NCBI RefSeq assembly: GCF_965363235.1
Contig: NC_134845.1
Coordinates: 8,370,101-8,434,100 of the forward strand
Reading direction: 5' to 3'
Length of the DNA stretch: 64,000 bases
From: Mytilus galloprovincialis
Lineage: Eukaryota; Mollusca; Bivalvia; Mytilida; Mytilidae
Shown: one piece after another, positions 48,439 through 60,500 of the stretch
How the letters are laid out: each line of letters begins with the position of its first letter
Numbering within the stretch: the stretch's first letter is position 1
Notes under the pieces: model-generated
What the model was told of the DNA's origin: nothing
Databases searched by the model: none
What the model saw: only the letters and a program-made list of their open reading frames with translations
Made by a program: the position numbers and the translations under genes

Positions 48439-48489
48439 TTAACTGTTGAGAAAAAGTATTTAATCAGAGTTTGAACATTACATTTCATC

Positions 48490-51400
48490 TCATTCACAAA
48501 TTTTTGAATAAATACATTGCATATAAAAATCAAGCAGTTTTGGCAACATATCATTATGATCATTACAAAAAGCTTTATCAAAACAGGTTCCCTCAATAAA
48601 AATGTTATTTTTGATACCATACAACAAAATCACACCATGGTAGACCCATTACTACTATCTCTCCTAGCACTTTGGCATGACACTTCTGATTTCTCTTCAA
48701 TTGTGGTCCTGTTGGTCCCCATTCTAAATAAAAATCAGCAGCATTCAGGTTTAAAATGTAAAACATGAAAAGGGACATTTAATCTCTAGTAACCCAGTTT
48801 CTGTACCGTCTAAAACCTTCCTATCAGTAATTTCACATATGTAGGTAAGGGTGAGCCCAGTGGGTAACACTGTAAATCTCCCTTTAATGCTTTCTGGAAA
48901 GTTATATATTACTGTCTTGCCCGGTCCTCCATATCATCACCCCAAAGCTTGACCTTTAGTAATTGATGATACCTGTAGGAATAAGATACGAATAAGGAAA
49001 AGTAAATTGTGGCTATATTTAATGTTACCTATCAGTAGCATCATACTATGGTAATGAAAGGATTTATTTATAGAATTTATCAGTGTTACAAACATTTCAT
49101 TAGCTTAAGGTTGCAGTCTTGTAATAGACTGCTCCATAGGCTTACATGCAAAACAGCTGATCTTTTAAAATAATAAAAAAAAAAATGCTACATAGAAAAA
49201 AAAATTCATGTTCATTTCATATACATGTATGTACTAATGTGAAATTGTGATTTAATCGAAAAAAAGGGGGTCATGCCACAAAGAATAAAACGTGACGTAA
49301 CCCTGAAGTCAAAACATTTTTTTTCTACTTTCTGTTTGCTGTTTTTAATAGGTCGCGCCACTTCCAGTAAACATGATATCCTTCCACTTTCCTTGGATTG
49401 ATATCCCAAAAAAACTTGCAAGATTTGTTTGGAATCTATATATATGTTTCAAGTCAGCATAAACCTATAATCGAACAGAAAAAAATTGAGTCCAGAAAAA
49501 ATTCAGAACAAATGGACTATTTTATATCCTTCCATGTTTTGACATGCACCAGAAACTGGAGTTGTAATACAAGATTGGTACCTTAAGGTATGTATTAAGC
49601 CCGAAATGACATACTTATGTGGTGTTTGCCAACTCCTTTTGAGTGTAAATACATGCAGTTAACTATAAATTACAGTAAATTATCTATTTCATTGATTCAA
49701 CTACAAAATATAGTGCATGAATGTTTAACTTGAAGGCTCATTAAAACCAAAACTATAAAACAATGCTAAATAAGAGAATGATAAAGCATAAACATAGTTC
49801 ATGCATCAGTGACTTTCTGTGTTTACATAAAAGCATTAACCTCACTTTCATTGTTAGAAAATGCAGCATCAAACAGTATATTTTATTTTCTCGGTTTTTT
49901 TTTTAAATTTAAGTTTTGTCTTATATGAAGTACAGATAAGCATTTTATTTCCATTATTTAATATGAATAAAATGAAAGTAGAAGTGTACCTATCCAAGCT
50001 ACCTCTATCTAAAATCTGTTTCACCAGATACTCTTGTGAGGAATTCCATCTTAGAACATCACCAAACATACTGCTTGTGTTACGTCCTATGTGAAGGTCT
50101 TTCCACATTTGGTTTTGTTTGTGGTCAGAAGTTTCCTTTTCCATAAATGTTACTAATTCCATGCTTATCTCAATTGGTGGAACTGAAAATAAAAATTTGA
50201 AATAAAGTAACAGAATTATGATTGTGTAAAAAAACTTTATACGCTGGAAATTTATAAATGGTGCTTATCACGATCAAAGAGGGATAATCCATAGATAAAA
50301 ATAATACCTTAAGAATATTTTTTTTTCAATGCTAAAAATTAGACTTATTTATAACTTGATTTTGTTGTTATTTAAAACGCTTACTATTGTCTGAAGTAAA
50401 CACCATTTTTTTTCATAGCGAGCAGAAGTGGAGACTCTGTTGTAGCGACCTCCTCAACAACCATTGCTTCTATGACCATATCCGGGATGTTCCAAAGGCT
50501 ACACAGACATTTAAAATAAATTGGTAGATTATCTTCTTTTGTCATAGTTAAAAGTGCAATATTTTCATCTATTTAGATATAGGAAGATGTGGTGTAGGTG
50601 CCAATGAGACAACTCTCCATATTGCTTGTTTTATTCCAATAGTGTTTCTCTGCATGTTGTTATGACATTGTAGGTACATAACATGTGAAGGCCACAGCAA
50701 ATGGGTTATTTTTTCTGTTTAAATAAGAAATTGTGTTATCATAATTATACATGTAGACAAAATTATTACGGCTCTATAAGATTGTTACATTTTGGAGTGA
50801 AAATTACAAATCTATTGATGAGAAAAAGTACAAAATGAAAATTAACAATTAACAATAATTATGAATAGATACAATAAAGTTAAAAAGTTTGAAACTAGTA
50901 TGTACATGTTGTGTGTCAAAAATTCTAATTTATTATGATTATTGAATGAGTATCTTTTATGATCTAGTCATTTACACTTTGTTATTAATATATACATCTA
51001 TTTATGTTTAAAACAGTTTTAAAACCTCATTCATACTGTGTTTCTTGCTTTATTAAAGAAAAAGAGTCCCATAGTGTGTACATATAAATGTAATAAGTTG
51101 TCTGTATTTAATTTGTTAAAAACGAAAATTGAGTGGTTTAATTGATAGTCTGCAAAATTAAGTAAACAGCTTCTTTTCAAAATTTTATAACAAAGTCTTA
51201 TTGCCTCATCCTTACCACTGTTGGGAAATACTGATTTAAGCTCTGTCAGATAATCTAGTGCTCTATTGATATCAGGAGTTCTGTGGGTCAAAAGTTGCTA
51301 TACTGGTGGTGATCTTTTCCGGTTTATAGTTCTTTATCTTTGGTCTTGATAAATCAAGACAATTAAGTGGTTGAGCCTTCTGGTTGACTGTTCTAGGGAC

Positions 51401-53099
51401 CTTCCACCGGCACGGCAATGATGAGCAGCTCTTATCCTCCTGTTGCTGCTTACTAGAGGGGCTGTTTGAGAATGCAATCAGTAATCCACCAATATGACTG
51501 CATGACTGGGCTAAGCTTAAAAAAGTGTTTATTGGTTAATTTGAATTAATCTTAATATTGGTATATTCATATAATTTATTATAAAGACAGGCTTAGCAGT
51601 CTCAATGATTCAAGGAGTCAATTATAAATTAAAGTCCATTTCTGGAGGAAAACAGGTAGGATAATACGGTGCACATTTTCCAGGTGCAACTAGATTTCAA
51701 TGCCTAACTGCATGTATATTTTTTTATTGCATCCCATCTACTGTTAGTAGGTCTTTTAACCTATTATAGAATTAAGAAGTATGACACATTACGACAAGGA
51801 AAAATGATAACATAAATTTCACATACTCAATAGGACACTGACAATAGGCAAAATCAATTGTTATAGTTTTCTGGTCAGGTGAAACAGTAACACACACATT
51901 AACTTGATAGCGCTGCTTCTTCATAGATGCCAGGCAGAAACATTTAAATTAGATTAATATGTAAATGTTACTTCATCAATCTGTAAGAAAAGTAAGAAAT
52001 ATAATTGAAGTATTTGTTTTTCTTAGTAGCAACAGTATTATAAGATTACAGATCATATCATGACATATCTAATATTGTGTTGTTTTTAAATTATTATTCA
52101 AAGTTCTTTGATTGGATATATGTACATTTATATCAATTTGAGACAAGATTGCTATATTTAAAAAATTGCATGGATCTATTCACAACAGAAACAAAACTCA
52201 TTTATCTGTTATATTTTAAACTAAATTTTCATTCATATAACATTGGTTAAAATCCACCATATGTTGATTTAATAACTTATAGATGTGTCAGATCTGCTTT
52301 ATGCAAGGCAGCAATGTCCTGGGTAAGGGGGTGACTAAATCCTACCACATATTTTAATGTACCTGTTCAAAGTCGGGAGTATGTATTTCAGTGGTCGATG
52401 TTAGTTCATGTCGCTCATAATTTTTTTTAGTTTTCTCATGTTTTTTTTATCTTTTCATGTCGGGGCCTTTTATAGCTGACTGAACGGTATGAGTTTTCCC
52501 AAATTTGAAAAATTATAGTTGTCAATATATTTCTAATTAATTTCACTTCATTTGATCTTAATTGGATAGTCTCATACATATGCAATGACACAACATCTCT
52601 TTGTTTTTATTAGATGCACATACGCTTATGATGGAAGGAGAAAGGTACTTCATTTTTCCACAGATCAAATATTCAATTCTTTTTTTTTTAATCTTATCCT
52701 TGGAAAACAAATGTTCATGGTTATCCCATGCATCAAAATGCACAGATCTGTGAAGTCCTTTGAATTTATTGACACTACCACCATTATCTCTTGGTCTCAG
52801 GATCATAAAACTTTATATTGTGGCAAAGGATGGCTTTGGGGTACTCTAAAAAAAAGTAGGTAGCAGAGGCGAAAAGTGTACTGACAGAAACAGGGATAGA
52901 TTCCCGCTAGCTCCTGGACCTATGTTTGTAGCTTCAGAGACGGTTATAAGAGGAGTTAAACCAGTTTCAGCGACATTGTGGACCAATAATGTGCCTACGA
53001 GATCATCTTTTTTTCTAAAGTGGTGTTTATATTCAGATATGTAGCTAGTTTGCGGAGATTGTCGATAGATAGCTTCTTCAAATTTTCCCGGGTCGCCAT
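48490..53099 (-). pseudogene. YqaJ-type exonuclease gene, multi-exon, decayed
   Basis: Exon-like blocks on the minus strand, in order. 53099-52870: MATRE start with a SAP-like stretch, NLRKLATYLNINTTLEKK. About 51512-51220: a SWIM-type zinc-site-like CSHIGGLLIAF, then SSLPCRWKVPR, then NRALDYLTELKSVFP, ending at a GTAAGG donor. About 50478-50390: IPDMVIEAMVVEE. 50183-49989: YqaJ start, WKDLHIGRNTSSMFGDVLRW, between TTTTCAG and GTACAC. About 48972-48490: WGDDMEDRARQ, the catalytic-type motif GLLEIKCPF and LPWCDFVVWYQK. The domain belongs to the lambda-exonuclease/YqaJ nuclease fold, common in bivalve gene families. At least four reading-frame breaks suggest a pseudogene. Its 3' end lies about 50 bp from the TTAA transposon border. 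Confidence 0.55.
52380..52500 (-). repeat. fragment of the common 'TATAAAAGGCCCCGAC' mussel repeat
   Basis: The complement of 'GGCCCCGACATGAAAAG' with neighbouring words matches the repeat at 58550-58880 read on the other strand. Confidence 0.5.
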
Positions 53100-54339
53100 A
53101 CTTGTTTACTGTAAACAGTTGATATTGTTATGGTATCATTGATGTATTCTCGTGTTTTATATTTTATTGTTAAAATGCATTGGAAATAACATTTCTAATT
53201 TTATAATAATGAAATGAAATGTTTTGTAACTACAACATTGTGGGTGGTACCGACATTTTCACATCCACCCAGAGCCGTTGATGCGCATGTATGCATATCA
53301 AATTAGTAAACAAGACTATAGGCATTTTCTTAAGACAGACATTTTGTAAATTTTAATCAAATTTTAAAAGGCCTGTAAGATTAGGCTTTTTAAGAAACGC
53401 TTGAAATAATGACATACCTAAAATGTGCAAAAATATTGAGTCAAAGATTGTCTTGAACAATAAAGTAGTAATTCTATGATAATAATTCAATTCAAAAACA
53501 TATCAGGCAGGATATTGTATTTGTTCCTAACGTCGTAGCTACAGTCCCCTTCCCTTTCATTAATGTGACGTACCGAATAAGACTATTTACCGGATTTGTT
53601 ATTACATAAGCAAAACGACGGGTGTCACATGTGGAGCAACAGAGATGACCCATAGCTTTTAGTGGGATTCGTGTTGCTTATTCTATTGTTTTCTATTTTG
53701 TGTCATGTGTACTATTGTTTGTCAGTTTGTCTTTTTCATTTTTAACCATGGCATTGTCAGTTCATTTTCGATTTATGAGTTTGATGTCCCTCTGGTATAT
53801 TTCGTCCCTCTTTATCACATAAGTCTGGATTTTGTTTGGTAAGACCATGTTTTGGTTAGATCTGGTCTTTTCATATTTACTTCTATAGAAAAGGAAAGAT
53901 ATGGGGTATCCATGTATGAAAGAAATTTATTTCATGCAAAAAAGAAAACAAACAAAACACCTATAACAAATTATCAATTTGTCAAACTAATGATATGATT
54001 AAGTTTATTACCATAAGAATGTTTGCTAATGTTAAAATCTATAACATTTGTATTTCATTATCTATTATGGTAATGATGGTAAGGATAACGACATTATCAC
54101 AGTAAGATATACACAGTACACGTGAGTGTACACACGTAACAGCTTTACTGTAACATCTGTTGACTAGGGAATGAAGAGGTGTTATTCATAATTAATAAAT
54201 TTGCAGCGTATGTAATAATTTTTAATGTCACATCTTGGCCAATTTTACATCTTCACAAACATCAACTGATGTCTAAGACACTGGAATGAAGAAAGGAATA
54301 ACGAAATTTGGTATTCCACGAATAATAATGTATCCATAT
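53100..54339. other. intergenic, repeat-bearing
   Basis: No exon seen. About 53690-53820 holds another dispersed-looking stretch ('TTCATTTTCGATTTATGAGT'). Confidence 0.35.
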
Positions 54340-54575
54340 TTATCATTTTAATTTTTAGTTTCTTGTGTACAATTTGGAGTTTAGTATGGTGTTCTTTATC
54401 ACTGAACCAGTTTATATTTGTTTAGGGGCCAGCTAAAGGACGCCTCCGGGTGCGAGAATTTCTCGTTGAATTGAAGACCTGTTGGTGACCTTCTGCTGTT
54501 GTCTCTTCTATGGTCGGTTTGTTGTCTGTTTGGCACATTCCCCATTTCTTTTCTCAATTTTATTATGCATTATTA
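54340..54575 (+). repeat. interspersed mussel repeat, best copy
   Basis: Most complete of three copies (others at 225-475 and 15570-15635). Carries GGACGCCTCCGGGTGCG and 'GGCACATTCCCCATTTC'. Confidence 0.65.
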
Positions 54576-55177
54576 ATGATCGTGCATCGTTAACATTAAC
54601 TTATAAATGTTCTTCTTGGTAAATCTTCACACCTACACAAATAACAAACAATAAACATAATTTAATATTTGAAATATGTTGATTTGATGAAAACCTATCG
54701 TTTAGGGCTGACAACACTTTAATTATTATAGGAAAATCATGATTGAGATGTTAGTTATACCTTTGATTCTTTTTGTTTTGACTCTGTACTTATGTATCAC
54801 GTCATACTTTGAACCACACTATTATTTTATTTATTATTATTACTTTAACTGCTAAGTCAGTGTTTGTTATATCTATTTTGCGTGACTGTATTTATGCATC
54901 CCGTCATACTTTGAACGACAAAATTATTTCATGTCTACCTGTGCGAATTTCAAACGCGCAATTTTACACCAGTACCCATACCCTCCTTCCTTGATGGGTG
55001 CATTTTACATAGACAAATATAATCGTATAATATAATCAAAATGAGGATGTTAATTTGATGTATGCCTTTTTGTGCTTCTTCGTTACATTTGTTGTTTTTA
55101 TAGTGATTAAGATGATAACACAATGTTGACTGCTGTACCCCTATTTTTGACATTTTTACCTATTATGTCTGTTTGTT

Positions 55178-55434
55178 TTGTTCACGCATCGGTGACTATA
55201 TAATGGAATTTGATGCGACTGTCATACAAGTGAGAGGTTTAGCTAGCTATAAAACCAGGTTCAATCCACCATTTTCTACATTTGAAAATGCCTGTACCAA
55301 GTCAGGAATATGACAGTTCTTGTCCATTTGTTTTTGATGCGTTTTGTTATTTGATTTTGCCATGTGATTATGGACTTTCCGAATTGATTTTCCTCTGAGT
55401 TCAGTATTTTTGTGATTTTACTTTTTGATCAGCT
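55178..55434 (+). repeat. SINE-like repeat, copy 1
   Basis: A block of about 255 bp matching 61777-62027. Contains AGGTTCAATCC, close to a tRNA-type B-box (GGTTCRANYCC), about 80 bp from the start, and ends 'TATTTTTGTGATTTTACTTT'. A fragment lies inverted at 58075-58185. Confidence 0.6.
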
Positions 55435-57541
55435 CTTCTATAGTTTTATTAGATTGGGGATTTTTTACATTTTTGCCACATGAATCACTGAAAAGACGTC
55501 AATTGTCCCAATGCCCACTTGGCGCATACTAATTGGTACCGTTAATGTTATTCTTTGAAAAAAAGATTTTTTGTATCTCTCCTTCATGAGATTATAAGTG
55601 ATGTAATTACTATAAAATCAGATTCAATCCAAAATTCTCTACATTAAAAATATGCCTGTATTAAGTTGGTATCCGTTCATTCGATGCGTTTGAGATTTTG
55701 ATTTTATCATTTTCTCTGGGACTTTCTGTAAAGAATATTCCTAGGAGATCGGTTTTTATGTTACTTTACGTTTAATGATATGAATCTCAAAATCGTTTTT
55801 AAACATTGCGGCTGCATTGGAGTATACACAGTATTACAATCATCGAAAAGAACAAATTGACGATGCTGAACCACTGTAATAGTTTTGCAAAATCCCTTCG
55901 CCAATTGCAGCTCGCGTTCCTATCAAACAGAACTACACCTCACATTAAAATACGACTGTACATTCATGTTTATCGGACATAAACTTTCCTGAATGTGAAA
56001 TTGTTTAAACAAAATCAATGATCAATTCAAATCAATCGAAGATAACAAGGAACATTGAGGAATGCCCAAAAGCATACTTGACTGATTTTTCTTATATTTA
56101 TGAACTTTGTTTTTATTTGTCGTTCTCAAAATTAAATACACGCGAATTCATCGACAATCTCGATGTAGCAACAAACAAAAGAACATATATGCAGTAGCTA
56201 CTATTTGTTATGTTGATAACAAAAATTGATATTGTTTCAGTACATTAAATATTAAACCAGATAAAAGTAGAAGACTGACTATAACATATGCTGTCTAAGA
56301 TGTAGCATATGGATTGGGGAGGAGCAACTCATAATCAATGAAATAGTATCGTTTTTCCTGATTTTATTTCTGTCAGTCACTTCTTGTCACGTAGTCGTAA
56401 AAATTATAATTCACAATTTATAGATACAAATAATGATTATCTTAGTATAATTTCTTTCATTCAATGGGTTAAAATAATTTGAAAGGTACTAACTTACCTG
56501 AATATTTAATTTCGTTGATTTAGCAGAGTCTGTGTATAGACCTGTATAAAATGCCTCCTTCGTAAAAAAATCAATTCGTGGATGATCTTTCACAACGAAA
56601 TTTCCCAAAATTGTTAACGCATGAATACATGTGAACCAACAGAAGTATGATGTATGAAAATACATTAGATCTTAAGGAGTATTATCTTAATGTGTTAATT
56701 GTTCATTATACTGCTAATCTTTTGGTAGTGTTGAGTATTGTATCACTTGTACTTCTTGTATATAACAACTGCAATGTATTTACATGATACTAAATTCAAC
56801 GACTATAAATTGATCTTATAAACTACTCCTTCAATATCTTATGATATAGTTTGCTATATACATGTTTGTAAACTATATTGTGTTATTGTTTGTATAAATC
56901 ATAATCAAAACGTCAAAAAACCATCAAGGGACAATTTCAACTGCGCAAGTTAAGATTTTTGACAAAATTATCTCTCATGAATGTCCCTGGTCAAAGTATT
57001 TTAAAATGAACAATCCTAATACACACTACACTTGAAAGAGCTGATACGTTTTACTTTTGATACAAATCATATTCAACAACTTTCTACCACTGATGTCTCT
57101 GAAAACACAAACTGGTTTAATTTTAAACTTACGGTATCCTTCATTGAAATGTTTATCTATTGTTTAACTCAAATGTTTCGGGTATTTGTGGATTTATCTA
57201 ATTTTTTTTTAAAGATGTGAATTTTACATCTCGCGTTTCTTCTTTCCACAAAGTGAATAATTACAATTGTGATTGACAACCAAATCTTAGACAACAAATA
57301 CTGTATTCAGTTTCAGAAGTTGATTATAGGTTTTTGACACATACATTAAATTAAAAAAAAACTCCCAAAAGTACTTTTACGCATCATTTATACTTTATTG
57401 CGTAGGAAGTCGTAAACGACTTGGTATATCGTCACATCTGCACAATATGATTACTACATAAAACAAGTAGAAATCGTATCTTTAATTGAGAGATTTGAGA
57501 GACACATGTCGTATAGAACAGATTATAATTACAGTCAAAGT
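55435..57541. other. intergenic, nothing recognised
   Basis: AT-rich. No exon or repeat with a clear second copy apart from a weak SINE-like stretch around 55590-55700 ('AATCAGATTCAATCC'). Includes the presumed promoter of the gene starting at 57542. Confidence 0.35.
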
Positions 57542-60500
57542 ATGATTTATTTTTCGTTCTTCTTTTTTGCTGTTTCTGCAGGTAAGATTTTTCTATCTGG
57601 TAATGATAAAACTATGAGCTTGACTATGGCAAGCCATTCTCGTCAAAACTATGTTTAAACCATTTTTCGAACAATTTACACACTGAGAATTACAATTACA
57701 CACTGAGAATCAAAAAATACACACTGAGAATTAAAAAAACACACTGAGATTTCATAAAGACGCACTGAGATTACAAAAATGAAAAACACACACTGAGAAT
57801 TGAAAATTACATTGAGAATTGAAAATTACACACTGAGAATTGAAAATTACACACTGAGATTTCAAAAAGACACACTGAGAATAAATAAACTGAAAACACA
57901 CACTGAGAATTTGAAATTGCACACTGAGAATTTAAAATTACACACTGAGATTTGTGCACACTTTGTTTGCGCACATATCTAATTAGCATATTTAATCTGA
58001 ATCTATTACAAGCTTAAAACAACTAGGGGACAGAACTCGTTAGTCCTTCGATTTGATTCCAAAAAATAGTAACATCACAAAAATACTGAACTCAGAGGAA
58101 AATCAATTCGGAAAGTCCATAATCACATGGAAAAATCAAATAACAAAACGCATCAGAAACGAATGTCATATTCCTGACTTGGAATAATTATAAAATTATT
58201 TATAAAAAAAACCTTTAGAAATACAAGAACAAGAAAAACACCTCTTACTCTTATTACAAAATATATCAAATGGTGAAAAACTTTATTAAAATTATAAGAA
58301 AACATTGGAACAATCTGCAAAAAAAACCAAAGAATGCAGTGAAATGTTTACTCAAGTGTTTATTATAGCATATAAACGTACCAAAAATATAAAAGATTAC
58401 CTTGCAAAATCAGGGTAACAGTTGGAAGACTTTTGAAAAGGGACCCATGCTTAAACGGTTTTAAGTAAAAAAAAATCCCGATATACTGGTAGTAATGATC
58501 TGAAATATAGGCAACAAACTTATGAATATGAGAGATGTTAATATAAAAAAGAAGATGTGGTATGATTGCCAATGAGACAACTATCCACAAAAGACCAAAA
58601 TGACACAGACATTAACAACTATAGGTCACCGTACGGCCTTCAACAATGAGCAAAGCCCATGCCGAATAGTCAGCTATAAAAGGCCCCGATAAGACAATGT
58701 AAAACAATTCAAACGAGAAAACTAACGGCCTTATTTATGTAAAAAAAATTAACGAAAAACAAATATGTAACACATAAAAAAACGACAACCACTGAATTAC
58801 AGGCTCCAGATTTGGGACAGGCACATACATAAATAATGTGGCTGGGTTAAACATGTTAGCGGGATTAAGTCTTGAAATTTATTACGAATGTTGGTTGAAG
58901 GAATCGCATTTCATTATGACAAGAGTTCTTGAGATCAAGATTTTAATCTGTTGAATTATTCATCTCATAAATATTCATTAGTAATTTGCATATTAATCTC
59001 AGTGTGTAATTAACAATTCTCAGTGTGTGTTTTTCAATTTATTTCATCTCAGTGTGTCTTTTTAAATTCTCAGTGTGTAATTTTGAATTCTCAGTGTATT
59101 TTTTTTAAATCTCAGTGTGTAAATTTGAATTCTCACTGTATTTTTTTTAATCTCAGTGTGTTATTTTAGGTTTTTAAACTCAGTGTGTATTTTTTTCGAA
59201 AAAAAGGTTTAAACATAGTTTTGACGAGAACGGCTTGCCATACTTGACTTTTATCTAAGCTGTATTTGACAAAACTTTTAGAAAGTTTGTTAAAATCTTA
59301 AGGCTGATCTACCTGAGGAATATATCACCTGACCTGTCTTTGACAAAGCTTTTAGGAATTATTGGTCCTTAATTGTGTTCAACTTCGTACCTTATTTTGC
59401 CTTGTTTTTGCAAATTCAAAATTTAATCCTGCAATATATGTTGAGTTTGATTGTATGTAGCATATAAATGCAAATTTTGTTATTGACTACAATTGTGAGA
59501 CATTGAAAAAAGATTGAGTGATATGAATTTTATCATTTCTATGTAATATTTAACATTGCCATTAAAGTGCGAGGTTTGGCATGCCACAAAACCAGGTTCC
59601 ACCCACCATTTTTTCCTTTAAAAATGTCTTGTACCAAGTCAGGAATATGGCCATTGTTATATTATAGTTCGTTTCTGTGTGTGTTACAATTTAACGTTGC
59701 GTCGTTTGTTTTCTCTTATTTTTGAGTGTAAATTGACATTGCGATAAGACGTGTCACGGTACTTGTCTATCCCAAATTCATGTATTTGGTTTTGATGTTA
59801 TATTTGTTATTCTCGTGGGATTTTGTCTGATGCTTGGTCCGTTTCTGTGTGTGTTAGTTACATTGTAGTGTTGTGTCGTTGTTCTCCTCTTATATTTATG
59901 CGTTTCCGTCAGTTTTAGTTTGTTAACCCGATTTTGTTTTTTGTCCATGGATTTATGAGTTTGAACAGCGGTATACTACTGTTGCCTTTATTTATCATCT
60001 ATTTATTAGGAACGGTCTTCTCATGTCTGGGAATATATTTTTAATATGTGTCCTTCGATTGGCTACACCTGTACACCTGTGCGGAATTCACTTTCATCCA
60101 AGTGTTTTCATGTGCGTTTGACTGGAGTGTCAGGTTTTTAATTCCATTTTAGTGTTAGAAGAGGGGCGTAAAGGGGGATATCTGCACGGCAGAACGCGAA
60201 ATAAAATTGCCATTTCACGATGGACGAACAATTAAAAATTTCTTGAACGTTGATCTTTTTCCCGAAACACGGTGAATAACGAACCTTTTTCACGGCTGCA
60301 CGTGATATAAAAATGGAAAAACACGTTGCACGAAAATAACCCTTTTCCACCCTCTTAAAAAGAGATAACAATTTATCGTTCGCAGATACGTTTAGTCATG
60401 AACAGCTGTTTTTGAAGCTTTCTTTGTTATATTTCATTTTGTTTTTATCAGCCAGGAAAAGAAGTATTTTAGATCTAAAATTTATTTTTAAAACAAATGC

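Larger units (their letters stand above)
35292..48442. repeat. 13-kb inverted duplication (composite of nested elements)
   Basis: The left arm, 35296 to about 40800 (including a later 2.7-kb LTR-element insertion), is the inverted counterpart of the right arm, about 45080-48438. Each arm pairs a TTAA-bounded DDE transposon with part of a Penelope-like reverse transcriptase element. By eye the arms differ by roughly 8-10 percent in both parts. The outer limits coincide exactly with transposon ends. The centre, about 40800-45080, is mostly unique to one arm. Confidence 0.75.
57626..59241. mobile_element. TIR element with CACACTGAG subterminal arrays
   Basis: Ends of about 36 bp (ATGGCAAGCC, then CTCGTCAAAACTATGTTTAA) are inverted copies. 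An 8-bp direct repeat, 7 of 8 matching, flanks it (GCTTGACT at 57618-57625 and ACTTGACT at 59242-59249). Next to each end stands an array: 13 copies of a roughly 20-bp CACACTGAGAATT unit at the left (57679-57960) and about 9 inverted copies at the right (58995-59190). The interior contains other mussel repeats. No transposase. Confidence 0.85.

Noticed and set aside
35292-48442. Single giant transposon with 5-kb inverted ends
   Set aside because: The right inner element has its own TTAA at both ends and the Penelope-like parts have separate boundaries, so a duplicated composite explains the data better. TTAA is self-complementary and cannot decide.
52558-52863. ORFs on both strands as a further exon of the YqaJ-type gene
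   Set aside because: An acceptor-like TTTTTTAG exists near 52855, but the translation shows no motif of that family.
57800-57989. 60-codon ORFs on both strands
   Set aside because: Frames of the CACACTGAG subterminal array.
60138-60371. 77-codon minus ORF
   Set aside because: No recognised domain. It may be part of a dispersed repeat, but I see no second copy in the window.
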